In this document: one piece after another, positions 25,865 to 34,910 of the stretch
Layout: each line of letters starts with the position of its first letter
Position numbering within the stretch: position 1 is the first letter of the stretch
Notes under the pieces: generated by a model
What the model saw: only the letters and a program-made list of their open reading frames with translations
Database searches by the model: none
Told to the model about the DNA's origin: nothing
Assembly (NCBI GenBank): GCA_033762715.1
Contig: JANRLL010000010.1
Span: forward strand, 1-64,000
Length of the DNA stretch: 64,000 nucleotides
Source: JANRLL01 sp033762715
Lineage (GTDB): Bacteria; Pseudomonadota; Alphaproteobacteria; Rickettsiales; SXRF01
Reading direction: 5' to 3'
Made by a program: the position numbers and the translations under genes

Positions 25865-25931
25865 GTTCTACCTAAATTCTGTGATAGTTAAGTATACGAC
25901 TTTTATAGGTTAGGATCAAAAGGATATTTTA

Positions 25932-25950
25932 GGCAGCCAAAATAGCTGCC
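25932..25950 (-). terminator. Possible weak terminator after apaG
   Basis: A six-base stem GGCAGC/GCTGCC with a seven-base loop, just past the apaG stop. The following bases on the minus strand (TAAAATATCCTTTT) are T-rich but interrupted, so termination would be weak. Confidence 0.4.
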
Positions 25951-25954
25951 AGGC

Positions 25955-26347
25955 TTAGTTTGGTCGCATGATTTGATCGGGACTATCGAGCGAAAAAGCA
26001 GGAATATCGACTAAAAATGGCTGGCCGCTTTCAGTTACCATTTCATAATGTCCAACCATCAAGCCCGAGGGTGTCTTAAGCGCTGCACCGCTGGTATATT
26101 GATAATGCTCGCCTGGTTGCAAGGTGGGAAATTCGCCCACCACACCTGGCCCATGCACTTCCTGTACAGCGCCATTTGCATCGGTGATATGCCAGTAGCG
26201 GTTTTTCAGTTGCGATGTTTCGCCCCCGATATTTTCCATGCGGATGGTATAGGCCCAGACATAATGATGTTCCAACGGATCGGATTGTTCCGGCAGAAAA
26301 GCTGGAATCACGGTAATTTTAATGAAATGGGTGGTTTTGCTATACAT
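25955..26347 (-). CDS. apaG: ApaG-domain protein
   Basis: 130 residues, a single immunoglobulin-like ApaG domain. Signatures include 'YVWAYTIRMENIGGETSQLKNRYWHITDANG', seen as adjacent stretches, 'VHGPGVVGEFPTLQPGEHYQYTSG' and 'MVGHYEMV'. In enterobacteria ApaG affects cobalt resistance and Ap4A levels; its biochemistry is not settled. It begins directly after the argE stop, so it is the last gene of folE-argE-apaG. Confidence 0.94.
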   Translation of the reverse strand: MYSKTTHFIKITVIPAFLPEQSDPLEHHYVWAYTIRMENIGGETSQLKNRYWHITDANGAVQEVHGPGVVGEFPTLQPGEHYQYTSGAALKTPSGLMVGHYEMVTESGQPFLVDIPAFSLDSPDQIMRPN

Positions 26348-27520
26348 TTATGACTGACCCATTGCTTCACACAAGCGTTCCATAAAGTCAATACCGCTTG
26401 CAAGTTGCGACAGCTCGATAAACTCATTGGGCTGATGCGCTTGCTTAATATTGCCGGGCCCGCAAATAATCGCTGGAATATGATGAGCGTTGAACACACC
26501 GGCTTCGGTGCCGAAGGCAACCGCTTGCTCCTGATTGGTTTGCGCGCATTGCATGACCAATTGTTTATAGCGATCCGATCCTGGCGGCAAAGTGACGCCT
26601 AACATACGCGATACAGGTCGGGTGATAATATCGGCTTCTTTGTGGCGTTGCTTGATCAGTGAGCGTTGCTCACTGCAATAACGCTCAAAGCGTGCGAAAA
26701 GCGCATCAGCATCATCGCCAGGCAGCGGGCGAATTTCCCAGTTGAAACGGCATTCTTTGGGAATGATGTTGCGTGCGGTGCCACCTTGGATTACGCCGAC
26801 ATGTACCGTGGAATAGGGTGGGTCAAACCGTGTATCCTGCAAACCTTTTTGCTGGCATTCGGATGAAAGCTGCATCAGGAAATGAATCAGATCGGCTGCC
26901 ACTTGAATCGCATTGACGCCGTAATGCGGCTGGCTGGAATGCCATTCATAGCCGCTTACAATGGTTTCATACGACAGCACGCCTTTATGCGCGGTCACCA
27001 CCTGCATTTCCGTCGGCTCACCGATAATGACACAAGCCGGTTTGGGCACCTGACGCGTGATATGCTCAAGCAGATGTGGCGCGCCTAAGCAGCCTACTTC
27101 CTCATCATAGGAAAAGGCAAAATAGATCGGGCGTTTCAGCTGTAGCGCTTTAAAGCGCGGAATAAAGGCGAGGCAAAGCGCAATGAAGGATTTCATATCG
27201 GAAGTGCCGCGGCCATAGAGTTTGTCGCCGCGCTGTGTCAGGGTAAAAGGTGGGCTGCCCCATTCTTGGCCATCGATAGGCACTACATCGGTATGGCCGG
27301 ATAAAATAATGCCGCCTTCGACTTCGGGGCCGATGCGAGCGAGTAAATTGGCTTTACGGCCGCAGGGCGAGGGCAGGCGCGTAAAGGCAACATCCTGCTT
27401 GCGTAATATGTCTTCAATATATTCAATCAGCGCCAGGTTGGAATCGCGGCTGACACTGGCGAAACCCACCAGCGCGGCGAGCTGTTTGATGGTGTCATCA
27501 ATATAGCTGTGCTGCGTCAT
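26348..27520 (-). CDS. argE: Acetylornithine deacetylase (M20 metallopeptidase family)
   Basis: 390 residues. Di-zinc hydrolase of the ArgE/DapE family, removing acetyl from N-acetylornithine in arginine synthesis. Metal ligands and active site are visible: 'SGHTDVVPIDGQEW', 'YGRGTSDMKSFIAL', 'YDEEVGCLGAPHL' (general-base Glu) and 'VIIGEPTEMQVVTAHKG'. A metal-binding His lies near the C-terminus in 'HQPNEFIELSQL'. The ATG at 27520 is chosen over an upstream open extension: it overlaps the folE stop (ATGA) and gives standard length. A DapE-like or other amidohydrolase role cannot be excluded. Confidence 0.9.
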   Translation of the reverse strand: MTQHSYIDDTIKQLAALVGFASVSRDSNLALIEYIEDILRKQDVAFTRLPSPCGRKANLLARIGPEVEGGIILSGHTDVVPIDGQEWGSPPFTLTQRGDKLYGRGTSDMKSFIALCLAFIPRFKALQLKRPIYFAFSYDEEVGCLGAPHLLEHITRQVPKPACVIIGEPTEMQVVTAHKGVLSYETIVSGYEWHSSQPHYGVNAIQVAADLIHFLMQLSSECQQKGLQDTRFDPPYSTVHVGVIQGGTARNIIPKECRFNWEIRPLPGDDADALFARFERYCSEQRSLIKQRHKEADIITRPVSRMLGVTLPPGSDRYKQLVMQCAQTNQEQAVAFGTEAGVFNAHHIPAIICGPGNIKQAHQPNEFIELSQLASGIDFMERLCEAMGQS

Positions 27521-28125
27521 CGCGCCGTATGTTGATAAGTAGGAACGGTGAGCAAGCTGAAGAATTCTTGCCGTGTACGTGGATCGCTGCGGAAAAGACC
27601 GGTTAGTTTGCTGGTCTGCATCACCGCGCCTGGCTTTTGAATGCCGCGCATGGTCATACACATATGGGTTGCTTCCACCACCACCCCCACACCGCGTGGT
27701 TTTAAAATGTCGGTGAGCGTATTGGCGATTTGCGCGGTAAATTTTTCCTGCACCTGCAAGCGGCGAGCATAAATCTCCACCAGGCGTGCGAGCTTGCTTA
27801 GTCCGATAACTCTTTTGCTAGGAATATAGGCCACGTGCGCGCGGCCTGAGAAAGGCACCATATGGTGTTCGCAATGCGAGTGGAACGTGATATCGCGCAG
27901 CACGATCATCTCATCATAGCCTTCCACTTCTTCGAAGGTTTTGTTGAGAACCGAGGCAGGATCAATGTCGTAGCCTTTATAAAATTCCTCAAAGGATTTG
28001 ATGACGCGTTTGGGGGTTTCCACCAAGCCTTCGCGCGCAGGATCATCACCGGCCCAGCGAATAAGTGTGCGTACCGCATCTTCGGCTTCTTCGCGGGTGG
28101 GTTTGTTGCTTTTTTTGTTGGTCAT
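27517..28125 (-). CDS. folE: GTP cyclohydrolase I
   Basis: 202 residues. Converts GTP to 7,8-dihydroneopterin triphosphate, the entry to folate. The zinc ligands match E. coli spacing: C85 and H88 in 'SHCEHHMVPF' and C156 in 'HMCMTMRG'. The substrate loop 'IPSKRVIGLSKLARLVE' and 'RLQVQEKFT' are intact. A frame-open extension reaches 28203, but the ATG at 28125 gives the normal N-terminus. First gene of folE-argE-apaG and divergent from the amidase gene 76 bases away. Confidence 0.97.
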   Translation of the reverse strand: MTNKKSNKPTREEAEDAVRTLIRWAGDDPAREGLVETPKRVIKSFEEFYKGYDIDPASVLNKTFEEVEGYDEMIVLRDITFHSHCEHHMVPFSGRAHVAYIPSKRVIGLSKLARLVEIYARRLQVQEKFTAQIANTLTDILKPRGVGVVVEATHMCMTMRGIQKPGAVMQTSKLTGLFRSDPRTRQEFFSLLTVPTYQHTAR

Positions 28126-28201
28126 AATAAATATTGAACTTCTTTGAAAACAGACGTCATATATACACAGTAATAACCATAATGTCACCCCTGAGATAGG
28201 C

Positions 28202-29251
28202 ATGCTCCTTAGCTCGATTCCTTTTGTTGATTTGCGCGATAAAACTTTGGTGGACCTGCTTCGCAGCTACCCCGATAAGGCGCGTACCTTAATTGGCTGC
28301 GCGCGCCGTATGTATGGTATTTGGTCGCGCTTGGCCTCGGTTATAGCGCTGCCACTGGCGGATAGGCTGTCCTATGCCTGGCTGCGCAAAACCAATAATC
28401 CCTATCTGCATGAAATCGAAACCATGGCCGATATTTTGGAAACCAAGGGCGCTTACAGTATAGGTTTGAGCTATGAATGGGGCTGCACCAGCGGTGTTTA
28501 CCGCCAAACGGATACGGTGCCGTTGCTGCGCGTGCTCGATTGGCCGTTTCCCGATTTGGGCAAGCATGTGATGGTGGTACGCCTGAAGACCAAAGCCGGT
28601 GACTATTATAATGTTACCTGGCCTGGTATTTCGGGTGTATTTACCGCGATGGCGCCAGGGCGTTTTTCGGCGGCGATCAATATGGCGCCGATGCGCAAGC
28701 ACAGGCGTGGCCTGATTGGCGACTGGCTTACCAACCGCCGTATCGCTAATCACGAAATGGGGCTTCCGGCTTCGCATTTATTGCGGCAGGTGTTTGAGCA
28801 GGCAAATGATTATGAGCACGCCAAAGAGATGCTGCTTAAAACACCAATTGCTACACCGGCGATTTTCATCTTAGCCGGCACCGAGCCAGGCCAGGGCTGC
28901 GTGATTGAGCGATTGGAAAATGCCGCCGAGTTTAAAGAATTATCCGCCGAGACGCATTTGTCGGCGACCAATCATTTTGTCAGCAAGTTTGCAGGCTTTG
29001 GCGAAGGCTGGCGTCCGCGTATGGTCGACAGCCAGGAGCGTTACCAGCAAAGCGATACTATTGCCGGTCATGAGCTGGAAGCGTTGGATTTTAGCTGGCT
29101 GCGTGCGCCGATGCTGAATCGTTTTACGCGCCTATGCGTGGTGGCTGATGCGGCCACATCGCGCTTGATGGTGCAAGGGTTTTCGGGTGTCATTCCGGTG
29201 ACCGGCGTGTTTCAATTGCCTTCCTCTCATTTAGCGCGAGATGTTGCATGA
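28202..29251 (+). CDS. Acid ceramidase/NAAA-like N-terminal-nucleophile amidase
   Basis: 349 residues. The central block 'SYEWGCTSGVYRQTDTVPLL' followed by 'RVLDWPF' matches the autocleavage site of acid ceramidase and N-acylethanolamine amidase: Cys nucleophile (C95), then Arg (R110) and Asp (D113) at nearly the same spacing as in human enzymes (C143, R159, D162). 'WPGISGVFTAMAPGRFSAAIN' and 'SATNHF' (N257), with R280 in 'DSQERY', complete the expected set. It should cut itself before C95. No signal peptide is evident. It overlaps the following acyl-ACP synthetase-like gene by four bases (29248-29251). Substrate is probably an N-acyl amide, such as an aminolipid; that is inference. Confidence 0.75.
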   Translation: MLLSSIPFVDLRDKTLVDLLRSYPDKARTLIGCARRMYGIWSRLASVIALPLADRLSYAWLRKTNNPYLHEIETMADILETKGAYSIGLSYEWGCTSGVYRQTDTVPLLRVLDWPFPDLGKHVMVVRLKTKAGDYYNVTWPGISGVFTAMAPGRFSAAINMAPMRKHRRGLIGDWLTNRRIANHEMGLPASHLLRQVFEQANDYEHAKEMLLKTPIATPAIFILAGTEPGQGCVIERLENAAEFKELSAETHLSATNHFVSKFAGFGEGWRPRMVDSQERYQQSDTIAGHELEALDFSWLRAPMLNRFTRLCVVADAATSRLMVQGFSGVIPVTGVFQLPSSHLARDVA

Positions 29252-30756
29252 CCACAGTAATTTCAGCTATCCGCCAAGCCAGTAAAATCCATGGTGCGAC
29301 TCAGGTGATTGCCGGTGACCTCACCGTGCCGGAGATGAATTACCGCCAACTTTTCATGCGCTCGCTCATTCTCTCCCACAAGCTGGCGCCGCGTTTGCGC
29401 GATCAACCCTATGTCGGCCTGATGCTGCCTAATGCGCTGGCGGCGGTGGTGACGTTTGTGGCGATGCATCTGCTGGGACGCGTGCCTTGTATGCTGAATT
29501 TCTCTGCTGGTGAGGCCAATATTGTCCATGCGTGTAAAATTGCAAATGTCAAAACGGTGCTGACTTCTCGTACCTTCATCGAAAAAGCGAAGCTTGAAAG
29601 CGTGGCGGAAGCCTTGGAAAAACACGTTGCCGTCATTTATCTGGAAGATGTGCGGGAAACCTTGAATCTAGCTGATAAACTGCGCGGGGCGCTGCGCTAT
29701 GCGCTGGGCACCATTCCCGATGTGATGTCTGCGGATGCGCCGGCTGTTGTGCTTTATACCTCCGGCTCCGAGGGCGCTCCCAAAGGTGTTGTGCTTTCAC
29801 ATAACAACATTGCCGCGAATTTGCAGCAGGCCTGCAAGCGCTTGGATCTCTTTAGCAGCGATGTAGTGTTTAACGCGCTGCCGGTCTTTCATTCTTTTGG
29901 GCTGACGATCGGTATGCTCTTGCCGCTGGTGCGCGGATTTAAGACGTTTTTATATCCAAGCCCCGTGCATTATAAACTTATTCCAAAACTGATTCATGAG
30001 ACTGGATCTACCATTATGGTGGGCACCGACACGTTTTATAATGGTTATGCCACTTACGCCAAGCACGAATATTTCACCAAAATACGTTTAGCGGTAGCCG
30101 GTGCTGAGAAACTCAAGGAGACGACGCGTCAGCATTGGGAAAATGAATTAGGGGTCACGATTTTACAAGGCTACGGCGTTACCGAAACCAGCCCAGTAAT
30201 CTCGGTGAATATTCCAACCGAACACAAGCCAGGCACAGTAGGAAAAGCGCTGCCTGATATTGAGTGCCGCCTGGAGCCGGTGGAAGGGCTGGATCACGGC
30301 GGGCGTTTATTGGTCAAAGGTCCAAACATAATGCTGGGTTATTTGAAAGCCGATCAGCCAGGGGTGATTCAGCCGCAAGGCGAATGGTATGACACAGGCG
30401 ATATTGTCGACATCGATGCGCAAGGTTACCTTTCTATTTTAGGCCGTGCCAAGCGCTTTGCTAAAATTGCCGGCGAAATGGTGTCGCTTGCTGCGGTGGA
30501 AGATTTGGCGCACAGCGTGAGCGCCCAAGTCTCGCATGCGGCAGTCACCATCCCCGATGAGCGCAAAGGCGAGCAAATCATACTCTTTAGCGAAGACGCT
30601 AAGCTTTCGCGCGCGAGCCTATTAGAACAGGCAAAAAAACAGGGTGTGTCGGAACTATGCTTGCCAAGGCAGGTGATACATCTGGAGGAAATCCCGCGCC
30701 TGGCTACCGGTAAAATCGATTATCCAGTGCTTACCAAACAAGCAGTCAAAAGCTAG
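29248..30756 (+). CDS. AMP-forming acyl-ACP/acyl-CoA synthetase, like the Aas ligase domain
   Basis: 502 residues. ANL superfamily: P-loop 'YTSGSEGAPKGVVLSHNN' (171-180 core), 'FNALPVFHSFGLTIGMLLPL', 'VAGAEKLKETTRQHW', 'LQGYGVTETSPVISVN', 'WYDTGDI', 'ILGRAKRFAKIAGEMVSL' and the C-terminal lysine in 'ATGKIDYP'. It follows the synthetase half of E. coli Aas (2-acyl-GPE acyltransferase/acyl-ACP synthetase) closely from start to end, but the acyltransferase half is missing. It would activate free fatty acid with ATP and load ACP or CoA. Coupled by ATGA to the amidase, so fatty acid freed by one could be recycled by the other. Confidence 0.85.
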   Translation: MTTVISAIRQASKIHGATQVIAGDLTVPEMNYRQLFMRSLILSHKLAPRLRDQPYVGLMLPNALAAVVTFVAMHLLGRVPCMLNFSAGEANIVHACKIANVKTVLTSRTFIEKAKLESVAEALEKHVAVIYLEDVRETLNLADKLRGALRYALGTIPDVMSADAPAVVLYTSGSEGAPKGVVLSHNNIAANLQQACKRLDLFSSDVVFNALPVFHSFGLTIGMLLPLVRGFKTFLYPSPVHYKLIPKLIHETGSTIMVGTDTFYNGYATYAKHEYFTKIRLAVAGAEKLKETTRQHWENELGVTILQGYGVTETSPVISVNIPTEHKPGTVGKALPDIECRLEPVEGLDHGGRLLVKGPNIMLGYLKADQPGVIQPQGEWYDTGDIVDIDAQGYLSILGRAKRFAKIAGEMVSLAAVEDLAHSVSAQVSHAAVTIPDERKGEQIILFSEDAKLSRASLLEQAKKQGVSELCLPRQVIHLEEIPRLATGKIDYPVLTKQAVKS

Positions 30757-31869
30757 CTACTCAGGCGTAGTGGGGGGCACTGCGGGTGCAGCTGCTGGCA
30801 CGACCACTTTCTTTGCGGGTGCTTTCTCATTCCAGCTGGTGCTGATTTTGTCGCAGCGCGTTTTCATATCCTGCATGGTGCAGATGCCATGCTCGCGGCG
30901 ATAAATATTAGAAGGCGTGGCCTGCAGCATCGTGAAAATACGTGTTTTAGCTTCAGTGGAAATTGAATCCACATACGCTATCTCCAACGTATATTCTTTC
31001 GCAATGTCTAGAATGCTAGCTGCGATGATTTCTTTTCTTGATTCGATAGCAACCGACAACTCATCTTTAGACAGATCGGTGGAGCTTTTGGCTTCTTTGC
31101 AGAAGCTCCAATATTGAAACGAGCAGCTATTGAGCGCCAGCTCACGCATCGAACGTTCAAATTCGGGTGAGGCGCGTTTCTTTAGAATCTCTTCCTGCGC
31201 TTTTGCGGCTTCAGCGGCGGCTTTGGCCGCTGCTTCTTGCGCGACCTGTTCGCTTAGGCGTTGTGAGCTTGCCAGCGCATCTTGCTCATTTTTATAGCGA
31301 TCGGTGAGTTGCTGATGCAATTCTTGATATTGCTGTTGGATGATTTCGGTTTGCTTTTTGACGAACTGATCCATCTGCGCCACAATTTCTGGAAACCCAT
31401 TCTTATGGGCGATGGTGCGTGCAATGGTGCCGTTATTATCCTCGCGATAATAATCAATGCCGCTTTCCAGCAGCAGTTGCACAATCTCCGTATTGCCGTT
31501 TTTGGCGGCGTAAAACAAGGCGGTCTGGCCGTTCGTATCAATCGCGTTGATATTGCCGCCACCAGCTAGGATCGCTTTGACTACATTAATGCCTTCGGCG
31601 TCTTTGCGTGCTGAAGCAAGGGCAAGAACGGGCGCGCCCTCTTCATCGGTCTGATCGGGTGATATGCCTTTTTTAAGCAGTAAGGTAATATCGTCGGCGC
31701 GTCCCAAATTCGCGCGATAGACAATTTCGGCTTCGGGCGTCTGCTCTTTATTCGTAATGACGGTAGCTGCTTCCGGTTCCACAATGGTTTGGCTGAAAGA
31801 AGGATTACTTACCATGACCGGTGCGATCATCAGTGCAAAGAGGCTTGAAAATCGGTATCTGTATCCCAT
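30757..31869 (-). CDS. Exported ankyrin-repeat protein with coiled coil
   Basis: 370 residues. A signal peptide (about residues 1-27, ending PSFSQT) is followed by three to four ankyrin repeats (about 45-160; 'ALFYAAKNGNTEIVQLLLESGI' and similar). A strongly charged Gln/Glu/Ala helix (about 165-235) probably forms a coiled coil. A C-terminal region with four cysteines and a Pro/Ala tail matches nothing I know. Likely periplasmic. It is divergent from htpG with only 40 bases between, and its stop abuts the stop of the convergent synthetase gene (30756/30757). Confidence 0.85.
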   Translation of the reverse strand: MGYRYRFSSLFALMIAPVMVSNPSFSQTIVEPEAATVITNKEQTPEAEIVYRANLGRADDITLLLKKGISPDQTDEEGAPVLALASARKDAEGINVVKAILAGGGNINAIDTNGQTALFYAAKNGNTEIVQLLLESGIDYYREDNNGTIARTIAHKNGFPEIVAQMDQFVKKQTEIIQQQYQELHQQLTDRYKNEQDALASSQRLSEQVAQEAAAKAAAEAAKAQEEILKKRASPEFERSMRELALNSCSFQYWSFCKEAKSSTDLSKDELSVAIESRKEIIAASILDIAKEYTLEIAYVDSISTEAKTRIFTMLQATPSNIYRREHGICTMQDMKTRCDKISTSWNEKAPAKKVVVPAAAPAVPPTTPE

Positions 31870-31909
31870 ATCCTGCTTATATTCATTCTATCTTGAGAAA
31901 GCTATTATA

Positions 31910-33769
31910 ATGGAAAATAAGAAAGAAAACCTCAAATTTCATGCAGAAATCAGCAAAGTCCTGCAGTTGATGATCCATTCGCTCTATACGAATCATGATA
32001 TTTTCCTGCGGGAATTGATCTCAAATGCCTCGGATGCCTGTGATAAACTGCGGCATTTAGCTATTATTTCGCCCGAGCTGGCAGCAGATAATACTGAATT
32101 TTTCATTCATATTCAGCCGGATAAGGCAGCACGCACCTTAACCATTAGCGATAACGGCATCGGTATGAGCCGTGAGGAACTGATTGAAAATCTGGGCACG
32201 ATTGCCAAATCCGGAACCCAGGAGTTTCTCGCGCAGCTTACCGGCGATAGCAAAAAAGACATGCCGCTGATTGGCCAGTTTGGCGTTGGGTTTTATTCGT
32301 CGTTCATGGTGGCAGACCGCGTAAGCGTCATCTCGCGCCGTGCAGGGAGCAAAGAAAGCTGGCGTTGGGAATCAGAGGCGCAAGGTGAATTCACCATCGA
32401 GCCGGCCGAGATGGCATCGCGCGGCACCCAGATTACCTTGCATCTAAAACCTGAGCAGGAGCAATATCTCGATCCGTTCCGCCTGCGCCATATCGTCACC
32501 ACCTATTCGGACCATATTGGCTTTCCCATTCGTCTCACCGATGAAAATGGTGACACCCAGACCATCAATGCGGCAGCTGCCTTGTGGACGCGCCCTAAAA
32601 ATGAGATCACGCCGGAGCAATATAAGGAATTTTATTACCATGTAGCCCACGCGCCGGATGATCCGTGGCTGGTCATGCATAATAAAGCCGAAGGCAAAAT
32701 CGAATATACCAATTTGCTGTTTATTCCATCGCTCAAGCCGTTTGATTTATTCCACCCGGAACGCAAGCGCCGTGTGAAACTCTATGTGAAACGCGTCTTT
32801 ATCACTGAGGAAAATGTTGATCTGGTGCCTGCCTATATGCGCTTTTTGCGCGGGGTAGTGGATTCGCAGGATCTTCCGCTTAATATCAGTCGGGAGACGT
32901 TGCAGCATAACCCGATGCTGATTAAAATCCGCGATGCGATCGCCAAGCGCGTGCTGGGTGAGCTCAAGAAAAAATCGCAGGATGATGCGCAAGGCTATAC
33001 CAGTTTTTGGAACAATTTTGGTCCGGTGCTGAAAGAAGGGCTATGTGAAGCAACGACGCCGCGCGAGCAGATTTTAGAAGTCTGCCGCTTCCATTCTAAC
33101 CTTTCGGAAGGCGCGGTGGTAAGTCTGGATGAGTATATTGCCCGCATGAAACCGGAGCAAGACACCATCTATTACTTAACCGGCGAGCGCTTAGAGAGCA
33201 TGCGCGGCAGCCCACAAATTGAGGGCTTTACCAAGCGCGGCATCGAAGTATTGCTGATGAATGATCATGTCGATGATTTCTGGGTCAATGTGATCAGCGA
33301 ATATAAGGGTAAGAAATTTAAATCCGTTACCCGTGCCGATATTAATTTAGACAGCGGCGATACCAAGGATGAAAACAAGGTCGATGATTTGCAGCAGGAG
33401 CAAGCGGCTAAGGATGTGTGCGCGCGTTTCAAAACCATATTGGGCGACAAGGTGAAAGATGTGCGCATCACGCATAAGCTCACGCAAAGTCCGGTGTGTT
33501 TAGCGGTGGAAGAGGGCGGCATGGATTTGCGCCTGGAGCGTTTCTTGATCGAGCAGAAGCAACTGCAAGCAGCCTCGGCAAAAATCCTGGAGGTTAATCC
33601 AGATCATGCGATTATTCGTATGCTAGCGGATAAAGAGCCGGCGCAAATGGAAGATGTAGTATGGTTACTGTTTGATCAGGCGCGTATTTTAGAAGGCGAA
33701 GAGATCACTGATCCGGCTGCATTCTCAAGGCGCCTGCAGCAATTCGTGGAGAAAAGTTTGGCCGCCTAG
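31910..33769 (+). CDS. htpG: Hsp90 chaperone HtpG
   Basis: 619 residues, a complete bacterial Hsp90. The GHKL ATPase is at the N-terminus ('LISNASDACDKLRHL', 'ISDNGIGMSREELIENLGTIAKSG', 'GQFGVGFYSSFMVAD'). The middle domain has 'LFIPSLKPFDLF', 'LYVKRVFI' and 'LPLNISRETLQHNPML', followed by the C-terminal dimer domain. An open frame reaches further upstream, but the ATG at 31910 starts the conserved 'KENLKFHAEISKVLQLM'. Its stop overlaps the convergent phosphoesterase stop (CTAG). Confidence 0.97.
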   Translation: MENKKENLKFHAEISKVLQLMIHSLYTNHDIFLRELISNASDACDKLRHLAIISPELAADNTEFFIHIQPDKAARTLTISDNGIGMSREELIENLGTIAKSGTQEFLAQLTGDSKKDMPLIGQFGVGFYSSFMVADRVSVISRRAGSKESWRWESEAQGEFTIEPAEMASRGTQITLHLKPEQEQYLDPFRLRHIVTTYSDHIGFPIRLTDENGDTQTINAAAALWTRPKNEITPEQYKEFYYHVAHAPDDPWLVMHNKAEGKIEYTNLLFIPSLKPFDLFHPERKRRVKLYVKRVFITEENVDLVPAYMRFLRGVVDSQDLPLNISRETLQHNPMLIKIRDAIAKRVLGELKKKSQDDAQGYTSFWNNFGPVLKEGLCEATTPREQILEVCRFHSNLSEGAVVSLDEYIARMKPEQDTIYYLTGERLESMRGSPQIEGFTKRGIEVLLMNDHVDDFWVNVISEYKGKKFKSVTRADINLDSGDTKDENKVDDLQQEQAAKDVCARFKTILGDKVKDVRITHKLTQSPVCLAVEEGGMDLRLERFLIEQKQLQAASAKILEVNPDHAIIRMLADKEPAQMEDVVWLLFDQARILEGEEITDPAAFSRRLQQFVEKSLAA

Positions 33770-34800
33770 CGGCCGCCGACCCTGGCCGCTTGTGCGACTT
33801 TTTCACGTGCTTCGCGTATTTCCACGGGCGAACGGCTTTTAACCGAAGTGAACTGCATATCTTGTATCACGCCATTATCCGTGACGACGGTTGCGGCGGC
33901 CAAATGGCCATCCTTGGCCACGCTTTGGTCAATGCAAATCGCATTTTTGCATTCGATGGTGGGCGTTGCGCCACGCTGCCAGTAATGCCCAAAAAACATA
34001 GTGCGGCCTTCGGTATCTTGCAGATCGCGCATTTGTTCGCGTAGCTCATCGCTCAAAGGAATATGATCCATTGTGCCTGGCACCACATGCAGTACGGCTT
34101 TATCCATGGTGAGGTTGGGGTCATCCGCATTATGCCACCATTTTACACGTCCCGTGGTACGTTGATGACCATCGGAATCGGTAAAGCACGTGCCTGGCGG
34201 CAGATCGAGTTCAAGACCTTTTGCAATCAGGTCGATTGCCTTGCAACTCGGATGGGCCTCATCACCAAGCTCCGGCCATTTATCGGGATGGATGGTATTG
34301 CTCGGCGTCAATACGCTGCTTTCCTGCAGTTGGCGGATAGATGGTTTGTGCCACATGGCATGGGCAAAACGCAGCCCGTCCAATTCTAGAACTACCGGCA
34401 GCGATTTTAGCCAGTCGATATGTTCCCTGCCTTTTTGCGGGTTGATGCGCAACTCATTTAAGAAGCTTGCATGCTGCACTTTGTTTTTATCACTATGTTC
34501 ACGCAGCGGTATCAGTTCGCCGCCTTTCATCTCATGGGTGTGAAAGAGCCCGGCATTGAGGTCATGATTGCCCATGATGGCATGGGCATACCCTGCATTG
34601 ATCATAGCTTTGGCGATGTCGATCACTTCAAAATTTTCAGGCCCGCGATCAATAAAATCGCCGAGGAATACCACCTGGCGATCAGGCTCAGGCGGCGCAT
34701 AGATACCGTTTTGATCTTTGGTGTAGCCGAGCTTTTCCAGCAGTGCTTTTAGTTCGACGGCGTGGCCATGGATATCGCCGATAATGTCGTATGTCTTCAT
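33766..34800 (-). CDS. Calcineurin-like metallophosphoesterase
   Basis: 344 residues. Dinuclear metal motifs: D9xH11 in 'IIGDIHGH', 'GDFIDRG' (47-53), 'MGNHDLNA' (77-80 core), and later His in 'RFAHAMWHKP' and 'FFGHYWQRG'. The layout is that of PrpE/PrpA-like serine/threonine or diadenosine-tetraphosphate phosphatases, but extra segments in the second half (about 160-250) make it longer than those (about 220-240 residues). Single gene between convergent htpG and the divergent TerB-like gene. Substrate unknown. Confidence 0.85.
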   Translation of the reverse strand: MKTYDIIGDIHGHAVELKALLEKLGYTKDQNGIYAPPEPDRQVVFLGDFIDRGPENFEVIDIAKAMINAGYAHAIMGNHDLNAGLFHTHEMKGGELIPLREHSDKNKVQHASFLNELRINPQKGREHIDWLKSLPVVLELDGLRFAHAMWHKPSIRQLQESSVLTPSNTIHPDKWPELGDEAHPSCKAIDLIAKGLELDLPPGTCFTDSDGHQRTTGRVKWWHNADDPNLTMDKAVLHVVPGTMDHIPLSDELREQMRDLQDTEGRTMFFGHYWQRGATPTIECKNAICIDQSVAKDGHLAAATVVTDNGVIQDMQFTSVKSRSPVEIREAREKVAQAARVGGR

Positions 34801-34910
34801 GGGTAATGTATTAGCAGTTGAGGGGCCAACAAGTTAACATATATTAACCTGGCAGATCAACCGATATTCCATTATGGTGGCGCCAATTGATTAATATGAG
34901 GAAAACAGCC

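Noticed and set aside
27521..27661. N-terminal extension of argE
   Set aside because: It lies inside folE and lacks family similarity; the ATG at 27520 forms the usual ATGA overlap.
28126..28203. N-terminal extension of folE
   Set aside because: Hydrophobic residues unlike any GTP cyclohydrolase; the start at 28125 gives the standard length.
31757..31909. Upstream extension of htpG
   Set aside because: It overlaps the ankyrin gene on the other strand, has a TM-like composition foreign to Hsp90, and the conserved family start is at 31910.
34832..34848. GTTAA-N6-TTAAC inverted repeat upstream of the TerB-like gene
   Set aside because: Only five bases per arm in AT-rich DNA; expected by chance and not linked to a known regulator.
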